A stretch of 25,818 bases of DNA, from contig CAYVZZ010000019.1 in assembly GCA_964456185.1 (NCBI GenBank), positions 1 through 25,818 on the forward strand. Reading direction: 5' to 3'. Made by a program: the position numbers and the translations under genes. This document shows positions 1 through 7,394 of this stretch, piece by piece. Positions within the stretch are counted from its first letter, which is position 1; the number at the start of each line of letters is the position of its first letter. The DNA is from CAYVZZ01 sp964456185. Its GTDB lineage: Bacteria; Pseudomonadota; Gammaproteobacteria; Pseudomonadales; Alcanivoracaceae. A model generated the notes under the pieces. The model saw only the letters and a list, made by a program, of their open reading frames with translations. It made no database searches and had not been told where the DNA came from.

Positions 1-911
1 AAATGATCCGTATCGTAGAGTTTAAATGCCAGGCCAACAACGGTGGCGACGGGTGCCAGGGTAATCCAGCGTTTGGCAAAATTTAAGCGGATCCCCAACA
101 CTTCCTTGCCATCGACTTCACCTTTGCAAACGATGCCGGTATCAGGAATGGAGCCGGCATCGGAACCCGCTTCCGGCCCCGTCAGACCAAAGCACGGAAT
201 CTCTTTACCGGCGGCAAGGCCGGGCAACCAGCGGTCTTTCTGTTCATCAGTACCATATTTTGCCAGTAACTCACCGGGACCAAGCGAATTAGGCACCATT
301 GCCGTCACGGCTGTCGTAATAGAGCGAGAGGCAATCTTGCTCATAATGCGGCTTTGCGCATAGGGGGAGAAGGCTTTACCGCCGTATTCACGAGGAATAA
401 TAAAGCTGAAGAAACCGTTGTCTTTTAGATATTGCCAAACGTCTTCTGGCAAATCTTTGAGCTCATGATGGATCTTCCATTCATCCAGCATACTACAAAG
501 CGTATCCACTTCATTATCAAGAAAGTTTTGCTCTTCTTCTGTCAGCTGAGTGAATTCGATATCGGCAAATTTATCCCAGTCTGGTTTACCTGAAAACAAG
601 TCCGCATCAAACCAGGTGGTGCCGGCTTCAATGGCTTCGCGTTCGGTATCACCAATCGGCGGCATGGATTTTTTTAATGCGTTGAATACCGGTTTGACCA
701 AGAATTTTTGACGCAAATCCACATGATTCAGCACAAAAACACCGGCCAGCATTAATACAAACAAAACAGGATTAAACGGCCATTCCCCGATAATGCCTGC
801 GATAATCCATACAATGACAAAAACCAAGCTACCCGTGGGGCGCGACACCCCCGCGTAAAACACACCCAGCAAGGTGACGACGAGCAAGATTGCAGCCAAT
901 AGCGCTTCCAT
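1..911 (-). CDS. fadE: Acyl-CoA dehydrogenase FadE, 5' part (3' end outside window)
   Basis: FadE catalyses the first, FAD-dependent step of fatty-acid beta-oxidation, converting acyl-CoA to trans-2-enoyl-CoA at the inner membrane. The start ATG is at 909-911 on the minus strand, and about 303 codons are visible before the window edge. The N-terminus has two hydrophobic segments (about residues 1-28 and 30-52), as in the long membrane-associated enterobacterial FadE and unlike short soluble acyl-CoA dehydrogenases. Further on come the family segments NGFFSFIIPREYGGKAFSPY, MVPNSLGPGELL and LTGPEAGSDAGSIPDTG, then a stretch matching ITLAPVATVVGLAFKL. All agree with E. coli FadE as I know it. 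The catalytic glutamate and the C-terminal domain lie outside the window. The gene diverges from a transporter gene with about 138 bp between them. The family call is very secure. Confidence 0.95.
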   Translation of the reverse strand, partial: MEALLAAILLVVTLLGVFYAGVSRPTGSLVFVIVWIIAGIIGEWPFNPVLFVLMLAGVFVLNHVDLRQKFLVKPVFNALKKSMPPIGDTEREAIEAGTTWFDADLFSGKPDWDKFADIEFTQLTEEEQNFLDNEVDTLCSMLDEWKIHHELKDLPEDVWQYLKDNGFFSFIIPREYGGKAFSPYAQSRIMSKIASRSITTAVTAMVPNSLGPGELLAKYGTDEQKDRWLPGLAAGKEIPCFGLTGPEAGSDAGSIPDTGIVCKGEVDGKEVLGIRLNFAKRWITLAPVATVVGLAFKLYDTDH

Positions 912-1049
912 ACTTAATTCCCTATTGTGAACAAACAGCTTTATTTTGGCACAAGTCGTGATCAATTTGCCAACGACTGGCATTCACTCACCCTAGCACG
1001 ATTTTATAAGGTGATCGCTATTAGTTATCATCGCCAATCCTTCATCGAC

Positions 1050-2042
1050 ATGGGTGGGCTTGTGCTTAAATCGTTCCGGCTGCTGTTCAGCAACTTCACG
1101 TTATGCCTCATTGGCATGGTGGTGTTGGCAAGCCTGCTGCCCGCCCATGGAAAAGGGGCGGCATTTTTCGATCAGCTGACGTTTTACGCTATTGTGCTGT
1201 TGTTTTTTCTGCACGGTGCAAAATTATCGCGTAAGGCCATTATTGCCGGCATCATGCACTGGCGACTGCACCTGCTCATTTTCAGTTTTACGTTTATCGC
1301 CTTTCCCTTGATTGGCCTGGCCACCACACCCCTCACCAAGCCTTTATTGGGCAACGACCTGTATGTTGGCCTATTGTTTCTTTGCGCCCTTCCCGGCACG
1401 GTGCAGTCGGCCATTGCTTTTACGTCTATCGCACGTGGCAATATTCCGGCCGCTGTATGCAGCGCATCGGCCTCCAGCATTTTAGGCATCGTACTCACCC
1501 CTCTCGCCTTTGGCCTACTGATGGGGAGCGAGCAAGGCAGTGGCGGCTCTTTGCTGCAATCTATCATTCACATCAGTGAGATGTTGTTATTGCCCTTTAT
1601 TGTGGGGCATTTGTCGCGCCCATTGGTCGGCCGTTTTATCGAAAACAACCGCAAGATTGTCAAATTCGTCGATCAAGGCTCTATTCTGCTTATCGTTTAT
1701 ACCGCATTTAGTGAATCGGTAGTCGACGGGCTGTGGCAACAAGCGCCTCTCTTTAACCTCATCATGCTGGCTATTGTGTGCTGCGTGCTGCTGGCCATTG
1801 TACTGGCAACCACCACCCTGCTGGCTCGCAAACTGGGTTTCATCAAGGAAGACGAAATCACCATTGTTTTTTGTGGCTCGAAGAAGAGTTTGGCGAGTGG
1901 TGTGCCCATGGCACAGGTCATGTTTGGCGGTGCGGCGAGCAGCATTGCCATCGGGCCGGTGCTGCTCCCCATCATGCTCTTCCACCAAATCCAGCTGATG
2001 GTATGTGCGGTTTTAGCCGAGCGTTACGCCAAAAAGCATTAG
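1050..2042 (+). CDS. YfeH-type bile acid:sodium symporter family protein (SBF-like)
   Basis: This is a polytopic inner-membrane transporter of the SBF-like family typified by E. coli YfeH. Its substrate is unknown, although the fold is shared with bile-acid:Na+ and arsenite transporters. About ten hydrophobic segments are visible. Family segments include LLFFLHGAKLSRKAIIAG followed by HWRLHL, LPGTVQSAIAFTSIARGN, and the C-terminal CGSKKSLASGVPMAQVMF. From ATG 1050 the product is 330 residues, close to the usual length. The frame stays open back to 927, but those 41 residues are hydrophilic and have no family character. An in-frame GTG at 1062 with GGTGGG just upstream is an equally plausible start. 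The stop (2040-2042) overlaps the stop of the convergent Wzz-like gene. Confidence 0.85.
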   Translation: MGGLVLKSFRLLFSNFTLCLIGMVVLASLLPAHGKGAAFFDQLTFYAIVLLFFLHGAKLSRKAIIAGIMHWRLHLLIFSFTFIAFPLIGLATTPLTKPLLGNDLYVGLLFLCALPGTVQSAIAFTSIARGNIPAAVCSASASSILGIVLTPLAFGLLMGSEQGSGGSLLQSIIHISEMLLLPFIVGHLSRPLVGRFIENNRKIVKFVDQGSILLIVYTAFSESVVDGLWQQAPLFNLIMLAIVCCVLLAIVLATTTLLARKLGFIKEDEITIVFCGSKKSLASGVPMAQVMFGGAASSIAIGPVLLPIMLFHQIQLMVCAVLAERYAKKH

Positions 2043-3262
2043 GCCGATATATCCCGGCGTTTCACCCAGGCGGCACGTAACAGTGCTAACGCAACGCCTA
2101 ACATTAAACCCAGCAGAAGCCCCACAGCCAGCACCAGCATTTTTTTAGGTTTCAGGGGATTTGCCGGTGCCAGTGGCGATTGGACGATACGCACCAGAGA
2201 AATGCGGTCAAAATCAGGTTGCAGTTGTTTAAGATAATGAATCTTGGTTTTAAGCGAACTCACCCCGCTTATAAACCGATCACCCGGCAAGTCCTCAGTG
2301 GTGCCCAAATCAGCTTCGCTGTCTTGCATAGGCATTAGGATGGCATTGATGGCAGAAAGCTCGGCAGTCAATGCTTGGCTTCCCATGAAATACAAGGGCA
2401 ACTGCTTTTGATTAACTTCCATACGGACAACCTGACGTGCGGAGCCCTGGCCTACCGCACCAAAATCACCCAATGTCGTTGGTCGAACAATTCCCATCTG
2501 CTTGGCAATTTTGGCTGCTTTGTTCAATCGTGCCTGCTTGACCACCAAGTGATTACGATAGTCGGTGCGCTTGATCCGCAACTGATAAGACAGCCCATTC
2601 AATTGTTGCATTAAGCTGCTGTACCAACTCGATTTAACATCTTGGTTCGCCGTAATTAACGCCTGTTGAATCAGCCCGCGCAACAAAGCTGCTCCTTGAA
2701 CGCCGCCGTTGTACTCCAGTGACAGACGCAAGAAAGTGTCGGCCACCTTGCTCTTTTCCTTATTCAGTTGCGGCAAATAAAGCGATAAATTGTGACGATC
2801 AAATTGAGCTAATTGCAGGCCGATTTGAGAAGAGTTTTGCTTGGCCAATGCATCATCAAACAACGCTCGATGTACCTTCCAGTAATTCAACCGGAAATTT
2901 TGCGAGCTCAACAGCGCAACCACTTTCGATTCCGCGTCAGCAGGGCTGAGATGATAATCAACGCCAGGTAGATTTAACGCCGTCAGTTGCTCGGGGGTGG
3001 CCTGCTGCAGCATAGCGCGCGTTTGATACACCGGCGTGGCAAACAACAGATAAATCAATGCGGTTAGTCCACATAAGGCAGCCGGTACAACCAGCCACCA
3101 CCTGTGATCCAGCAATGATTGGAATAGCTCGAAAAGATCAATTTCTTCGTCGGAAAAATGATGAACAGACGTGCTAACCGGTTTAGGGTCAGACCATCCT
3201 TGGTGTTTTGCAACCGGGGCAACCGATTGCTGAGTCTGTGAAAGCTGCACTTGCCACTCCAT
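2039..3262 (-). CDS. Wzz-like polysaccharide chain-length determinant protein
   Basis: The product is a 407-residue polysaccharide co-polymerase of the Wzz superfamily, which sets the chain length of O-antigen or related polymers made by Wzy. Residues 37-55 carry the typical pre-membrane segment DEEIDLFELFQSLLDHRWW, followed by TM1 (about 56-75). A long, largely helical periplasmic region with Gln- and Lys-rich stretches follows. The C-terminus has the proline-rich motif LAPANPLKPKK followed by a Gly-rich TM2 (about 378-397) and a short basic tail. This TM, coiled-coil, P-rich, TM layout is diagnostic. It is longer than E. coli Wzz (about 325-350 residues), mainly because of a hydrophilic leader of about 36 residues. 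No tyrosine-kinase domain is fused and no glycosyltransferases or Wzy lie nearby, so the polymer is unknown. The start has no clear Shine-Dalgarno, so a downstream start is possible. Confidence 0.82.
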   Translation of the reverse strand: MEWQVQLSQTQQSVAPVAKHQGWSDPKPVSTSVHHFSDEEIDLFELFQSLLDHRWWLVVPAALCGLTALIYLLFATPVYQTRAMLQQATPEQLTALNLPGVDYHLSPADAESKVVALLSSQNFRLNYWKVHRALFDDALAKQNSSQIGLQLAQFDRHNLSLYLPQLNKEKSKVADTFLRLSLEYNGGVQGAALLRGLIQQALITANQDVKSSWYSSLMQQLNGLSYQLRIKRTDYRNHLVVKQARLNKAAKIAKQMGIVRPTTLGDFGAVGQGSARQVVRMEVNQKQLPLYFMGSQALTAELSAINAILMPMQDSEADLGTTEDLPGDRFISGVSSLKTKIHYLKQLQPDFDRISLVRIVQSPLAPANPLKPKKMLVLAVGLLLGLMLGVALALLRAAWVKRRDISA

Positions 3263-3271
3263 GTGGGTATC

Positions 3272-3290
3272 ATGACAACATCCCTGTCAT
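3272..3290. promoter_or_regulatory. Inverted repeat upstream of the Wzz-like gene
   Basis: ATGACA (3272-3277) and TGTCAT (3285-3290) form a perfect 6-bp inverted repeat with a 7-bp spacer, about 10 bp upstream of the Wzz-like start codon. It lies in the 120-bp divergent region shared with the DMT transporter gene, which also holds the 8-bp palindrome GATTAATC at 3307-3314. The spacing suits a dimeric regulator, but no regulator is identified and a chance match is possible. Confidence 0.25.
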
Positions 3291-3382
3291 TAACCGCAAA
3301 ATGCGAGATTAATCTTATCAGTCAATATCCCACACCTGAAGTTATTTTGTTAATGCATCCCACAATGGGGCGAAATTAATCT

Positions 3383-4288
3383 ATGCGAGCCTCTCCTGTC
3401 GCCATGGCGGCACTCGCCATTCTTGTGCTCGTTTGGGGCTATAGCTGGATCATCATGAAGCAGGTGATGGCCTATGCTGCTCCGCTGGATTTTGCGGCTT
3501 TACGGTATTTCGGCGGCGCCATGGTGTTGTTTGTGTTCATCTTAGTCACGCGGCGTCGATTAAAACCCCCGCCCTTGCTGCCCACGTTGCTTGTTGGTCT
3601 TGCACAAACCGCTGCCTTCCAGGGGTTGGTGCAGTGGGCGCTTTTGACAGGTGGAGCCGGTAAGGTCTCGTTATTTGCCTACACTATGCCCTTTTGGGTG
3701 GTGTTGTTTGCCTGGTGGTGGCTGGGCGACAAACCGGGGATATCGCAATGGTGGGGGCTTTTACTGGCGGCGCTGGGACTAACGCTGGTGATTGCGCCCT
3801 GGCTAGGCTTGCAGCATGGTTTAAGTGTCGTGTTGGCCATAGGAGGCGGCATCGCTTGGGCCATCGGCACGGTGTTATCAAAACGGTTGTTTACGCGACA
3901 GCGGATTTCGCCCATCAACTTTACCGCATGGCAAATGCTGCTTGGCTCGTTGGTGCTTGGGCTATTGGCCTGGCAGGTACCCGCCCGCCCTATCGACTGG
4001 ACGCCCGCCTTCATTTTCGGCTTGGTTTACAGCATATTTTTAGCATCAAGCTTGGCGTGGGTGTTGTGGTCGGTGGTGGTACAACAATTACCGGCCACTA
4101 TTGCGGGATTATCCAGCCTGCTAGTCCCGGTCTGCGCCATCATTCTGGCGTGGCTAATCTTGGATGAAACACCCACCGGCACCGATATTGCCGGCATGGT
4201 GCTTATTCTGGTTGGCCTATTGGTGGTTCGTCTTCGTCGTCGTTCACATACACATAAGGCGTCACCTTCACCGGATCCTGGTGAATGA
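3383..4288 (+). CDS. EamA/DMT family transporter (10-TM putative exporter)
   Basis: This inner-membrane protein belongs to the drug/metabolite transporter superfamily, whose members usually export amino acids, metabolites or drugs. Its substrate cannot be read from sequence. The 301 residues hold ten hydrophobic segments in two EamA repeats. Repeat one begins WGYSWIIMKQ and includes ALRYFGGAMVLF. Repeat two begins near GGGIAWAIGTVLSKRLF and ends with the DMT signature LVPVCAIILAWLILDETPTG followed by a GMVLILVGLLVV helix. The last 18 or so residues are hydrophilic and basic. The final 86 bp (4203-4288) overlap the 3' end of fieF on the other strand, so that tail is constrained by both genes. 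No good Shine-Dalgarno precedes ATG 3383, but the hydrophobic N-terminus fits this start. Confidence 0.85.
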   Translation: MRASPVAMAALAILVLVWGYSWIIMKQVMAYAAPLDFAALRYFGGAMVLFVFILVTRRRLKPPPLLPTLLVGLAQTAAFQGLVQWALLTGGAGKVSLFAYTMPFWVVLFAWWWLGDKPGISQWWGLLLAALGLTLVIAPWLGLQHGLSVVLAIGGGIAWAIGTVLSKRLFTRQRISPINFTAWQMLLGSLVLGLLAWQVPARPIDWTPAFIFGLVYSIFLASSLAWVLWSVVVQQLPATIAGLSSLLVPVCAIILAWLILDETPTGTDIAGMVLILVGLLVVRLRRRSHTHKASPSPDPGE

Positions 4289-5132
4289 TGACATCGGCGG
4301 CGGGGAAGCAGCGCTTGATATCCAATTCGATGCGCTCTGCCAGATCGTGGGATACCGCCAGCGGCAGACTTTCATCCATGTCCACATGGAGCTGAATAAA
4401 CTGCGTATAGCCCGACTGACGCGTCCGCAAATCGTGAAAACCCAGCGCCAAATCATGTTGCGCGACGATGGATGCTACCTCGGTGCGCACATCCTCCGAC
4501 ATTTCGTGATCCAGTAGCAGCTGAATTGTCTCACCACCCAGCTTCCATGCTTCAAAGAAAATATACACAGCGATGGCAATACCGATGATGCCATCCATAC
4601 GCGGCAGGCCGGCGGCCGCCAGCAGAATGGCGATAATAATGCCGACATTCACCGCCATATCGGAAAAGTAATGCAAGTGATCAGCACCGATGGCCGTCGA
4701 TTTTGTGCGCCGGATAGTGTACGCCTGCAACAGCAACAACAGCCCAGTCAGCACGATAGAAAACACCATCACCCCAACGCCCACTGCAGCCGCTTCCATG
4801 GGCACCGGATGCCACACCCTGCCCACTGCCTGCCACAGCAACACAATAGCGGAAATACCAATGAAAACCGCCTGCCCTAACCCAGCCAGCGCCTCGGCCT
4901 TGCCGTGCCCCCAGCGATGATCCGAATCAGCCGGTATCAACGCATAGCGCACCGCAAACAGGTTAATGACAGAAGCAAGGGAATCAACCACAGAATCCAG
5001 CAATGAGCCAAGCAAACTCACCGAACCAGACATTTGCCACGCAATGACCTTGGCCACAATGAGAACCAACGCCACCAACACCGAGGCTGCGCCCGTTAAC
5101 AAAAGCAAACGCCGGTGCGGCAAGTGGATCAT
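4203..5132 (-). CDS. fieF: Cation diffusion facilitator, FieF/YiiP type
   Basis: This is a Zn2+/Fe2+:proton antiporter that exports divalent metal from the cytoplasm, 309 residues long. It has six predicted TM helices and a C-terminal cytosolic domain. The transport site is intact by comparison with YiiP: D46 and D50 in LLDSVVDSL, and H154 and D158 in HLHYFSDMAVN. The second cytosolic site is also present (DHRWGHGKAE, with D71, H72, H76). The C-terminal domain carries the HDLRTRQSG and FIQLHVDMD segments typical of FieF, with several His and Asp residues as probable regulatory metal ligands. The last residues form an acidic tail, NDDEDEPP. A GGAGACGG Shine-Dalgarno precedes the start. It is the last gene of a minus-strand run, 24 bp after the LysM/LytM gene. 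Exact metal preference is an inference. Confidence 0.9.
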   Translation of the reverse strand: MIHLPHRRLLLLTGAASVLVALVLIVAKVIAWQMSGSVSLLGSLLDSVVDSLASVINLFAVRYALIPADSDHRWGHGKAEALAGLGQAVFIGISAIVLLWQAVGRVWHPVPMEAAAVGVGVMVFSIVLTGLLLLLQAYTIRRTKSTAIGADHLHYFSDMAVNVGIIIAILLAAAGLPRMDGIIGIAIAVYIFFEAWKLGGETIQLLLDHEMSEDVRTEVASIVAQHDLALGFHDLRTRQSGYTQFIQLHVDMDESLPLAVSHDLAERIELDIKRCFPAADVIIHQDPVKVTPYVYVNDDEDEPPIGQPE

Positions 5133-5156
5133 GATTCCGTCTCCATTCAGAAGGCG

Positions 5157-5972
5157 TTAGCGTTTAGGCAACAACTTTTCAGGGTTGCGGGGTTTACCGT
5201 TTTTACGGATCTCAAAATACAATTGTACCCGCCAGCTGCCCGAACTGCCCAACGTGCCCAGCTGCTCACCGGCCTTCACCTCATCCCCCTCGTGAGCTTG
5301 CATGGTTTGCATGTGAGCATAAGCAGACAACCAAGTATCATTGTGTTTAACAATCAACAAGTTGCCATACCCTCTTATCTCCTCACCTCGGTAAACCACC
5401 ACACCTGCAGCGGCAGCCTTTACCGGGCTGCCTTTTTTCCCGCCAATGTTAATGCCTTTATTGGCGCCCTCGTCGCCATAGTGCGACAACACCTTACCCT
5501 TAGCTGGCCATTGCCAATGTAGCATACCTTTAGGCAGGTTGACCGTCTGCGAAGGCGAGGCGGGCTGAGTGTCAGGCTCAACAGAAGGTTGAGAGGATTG
5601 AGCAGGCGCTGCTGAATGAGAGGGAGAAGGACTAGCCGAATGAGATGCTGTCTGAGATGAAGCAGCCCTGCGATCAAAATGAATCACCTGCCCCGGATAA
5701 ATCACATAAGGAGAAGGAATGCCATTAGCTTCTGCCAACTCATGAAAATCCCAACCGTGCTGAAAGGCAATGGAATACAGCGTATCGCCTTTTTGCACCT
5801 GGTAACTGCCCTGGGTCACGGGCTGGGTAGCCGGACGATTTTGACTATACAACGCATACAAATCGACCACTGGCGCGCCACTGCTGGCACAAGCCGCAAG
5901 CAAGACCGCCGCTAATGCCAAGATCACACCACGAAAGACGGCACCTTTATACTGCATCAAGCCTACAACCAT
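5157..5972 (-). CDS. LysM / degenerate LytM lipoprotein (NlpD/ActS-like amidase activator)
   Basis: This is a predicted outer-membrane lipoprotein that probably activates periplasmic N-acetylmuramoyl-L-alanine amidases during cell separation. An N-terminal hydrophobic stretch ends in the lipobox LAAC (C28). A LysM peptidoglycan-binding domain spans about residues 57-99 (YQVQKGDTLYSIA to PGQVIHF), followed by a Ser/Pro/Ala/Gln-rich linker (about 102-142). A LytM/M23 domain fills about 150-271. Its metal ligands are mostly lost: the HxxxD site reads NKGIN (N171, N175) and the final HxHFE site reads LYFEIR, with only the YAH histidine (H220) kept. That pattern marks non-catalytic activators such as NlpD, EnvC and ActS. 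It is not next to rpoS or surE/pcm as nlpD usually is, so it may be nearer ActS. The ATG overlaps the patatin stop by 10 bp; ATG 5957 is an alternative start. Confidence 0.85.
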   Translation of the reverse strand: MVVGLMQYKGAVFRGVILALAAVLLAACASSGAPVVDLYALYSQNRPATQPVTQGSYQVQKGDTLYSIAFQHGWDFHELAEANGIPSPYVIYPGQVIHFDRRAASSQTASHSASPSPSHSAAPAQSSQPSVEPDTQPASPSQTVNLPKGMLHWQWPAKGKVLSHYGDEGANKGINIGGKKGSPVKAAAAGVVVYRGEEIRGYGNLLIVKHNDTWLSAYAHMQTMQAHEGDEVKAGEQLGTLGSSGSWRVQLYFEIRKNGKPRNPEKLLPKR

Positions 5973-6862
5973 CCAAAAATCTCATCACGATGACGCGCCA
6001 CCAATGCCCGACCTTCTTCAATGGCTTCACCCGCACGGTGAAAATCCATCAACGCGAAATCATCCAACTGGGGCGTCAGCATCACATCCGGTGGGTCACC
6101 CGCCATGCGCGAGCGCGTGATGCGATCTTGCATCACATTAATGCTGGCAGAAACGACATCGAAGAATCCCGGCGGCTCGTCACCGGTCTTGGAAAAATAG
6201 TCCCCCAGCTTTTGCCATACGCTGCGGTCTTCGTCGATTTCCGGCTCTTCCGACCGGGCGTTGCGGCGGTCTTGCGCGGCGCGCGAATTAACCAGATGCC
6301 CATTAAGATTTACAGCAATGACAACCTCGGCTCCCATGGCACGGCACAAGGAAATCGGTACCGGGTTAACCAAGCCGCCATCCAACACCCATTTATCCTG
6401 ATAGCACACAGGAGAAAACAAACCCGGCAAAGCACATGATGCTCTGGCGGCTTCCAATATTTTCCCGCGGCGAATCCAAAGCTCACGCCCCGATGCCATC
6501 TCCGTGGTCACCGCCATGTACTTTTGTTCCAGTGAATCGATATCGGGATTATTCAGTTTTTCATTAAAGCGGGAGAACAGCTTATCGCCCTTGACCATGC
6601 CGCCACTTAGGGAAAAGTCCATCAGCTTCCAAACTTCACCGACCGACAGCTGTTTTACCCAATCAGAAAACTGCTGTAACTGGCCAGTGACATACACCGC
6701 CCCGACCAAAGAGCCGATCGAAGAACCGGCGACCACCGCTGGCTGTATCCCCAGCTCCTCCAACGCTTCAATAACACCGATATGCGCCCAGCCACGCGCC
6801 GAGCCGCTACCCAAGGCCAGCCCCACTACAGGCTTGTTATCACTTTCCGGCATAGCGCTCAT
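5963..6862 (-). CDS. rssA: Patatin-like phospholipase family protein (RssA-like)
   Basis: This is a serine-aspartate dyad lipid hydrolase of the bacterial patatin family, most like E. coli RssA, with unknown physiological substrate. Over 299 residues it shows the oxyanion-hole motif GSGSARGWAHIGV (about 18-30), the nucleophile motif GSSIGS (GxSxG, S48) and the catalytic DGG (D161) in WVLDGGLVNPVP. All active-site elements are intact. The C-terminal part includes the LTPQLDDFALMDFHRAGEAI segment typical of RssA relatives. There is no signal peptide, so a cytoplasmic or membrane-peripheral location is likely. The start at 6862 overlaps the carbonic anhydrase stop by 23 bp, and M4 (6853) would also work. 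The 3' end overlaps the lipoprotein start, implying translational coupling on both sides. Use of the symbol rssA assumes orthology. Confidence 0.88.
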   Translation of the reverse strand: MSAMPESDNKPVVGLALGSGSARGWAHIGVIEALEELGIQPAVVAGSSIGSLVGAVYVTGQLQQFSDWVKQLSVGEVWKLMDFSLSGGMVKGDKLFSRFNEKLNNPDIDSLEQKYMAVTTEMASGRELWIRRGKILEAARASCALPGLFSPVCYQDKWVLDGGLVNPVPISLCRAMGAEVVIAVNLNGHLVNSRAAQDRRNARSEEPEIDEDRSVWQKLGDYFSKTGDEPPGFFDVVSASINVMQDRITRSRMAGDPPDVMLTPQLDDFALMDFHRAGEAIEEGRALVARHRDEIFGWL

Positions 6863-7379
6863 CTACCTTTAAATCACGCGCAAAGTGCTGGCTGTGAGCC
6901 ACATAATGCTGAGCACTAAGCGGCAACATAGCAGCCTGCTGTGGAGAGATTTCCTTCACTACCTTGGCCGGCACCCCCACCACCAGCGAATTATCAGGAA
7001 TCTGCATACCTTCTGGCACCAGGGCATTCGCGCCAATAATGCAGTTTTTCCCAATGACCGCCTTGTTAAGCACCACAGCGTGAATGCCAATCAATGTATT
7101 GTCGCCCACCGTGCAACCATGCAACATCGCCTGGTGACCCACGGTGACACCCTTGCCAATATGCATGGGCACGCCCATATCGACATGCAATACGGCGTTA
7201 TCTTGAATGTTGCTATCCTCGCCAATATGAATAATGTCGTTGTCGGCACGCACCACGGCACCAAACCAGATGGAGGCATTGTTGCCCAGCTCCACCGAGC
7301 CGATGACAGTAGCGTTATCGGCTATCCAGAAGCTGTCGCTTTGAGGCTCCAGCTCACGCTCGCCAAGGCGATAAATCAT
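6840..7379 (-). CDS. Gamma-class carbonic anhydrase family protein (YrdA type)
   Basis: This is a left-handed beta-helix (hexapeptide repeat) protein of the gamma-carbonic anhydrase family, 179 residues, predicted to be a cytosolic trimer that binds metal at subunit interfaces. The three metal ligands are present: H65 in AVLHVD, and H82 and H87 in GHQAMLHG. The active-site residues R44 and D46 (AVVRADND) and Q59 (SNIQDN) are also present. Regular I/V/L-G-x-N/D hexapeptides cover about residues 15-125, followed by a helical C-terminus. Members of the YrdA/PaaY branch conserve the site but do not always show CO2 hydration in assays, so activity is not assured. It starts 15 bp after the upstream Nudix gene and overlaps rssA, as the second gene of the five-gene minus-strand run. 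Confidence 0.9.
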   Translation of the reverse strand: MIYRLGERELEPQSDSFWIADNATVIGSVELGNNASIWFGAVVRADNDIIHIGEDSNIQDNAVLHVDMGVPMHIGKGVTVGHQAMLHGCTVGDNTLIGIHAVVLNKAVIGKNCIIGANALVPEGMQIPDNSLVVGVPAKVVKEISPQQAAMLPLSAQHYVAHSQHFARDLKVDERYAGK

Positions 7380-7394
7380 GATGGTTCTCCTGTA

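Noticed and set aside
1184..1988. Open frames on the minus strand (1184-1567, 1587-1988, 1697-1975) inside the YfeH-type gene
   Set aside because: They lie antisense to a gene with clear family motifs, have no family character of their own, and are typical shadow frames.
3694..4167. Plus-strand open frame of 157 codons inside the DMT transporter
   Set aside because: It overlaps the transporter in another frame and has low-information Gly/Ala/Arg-rich composition with no domain.
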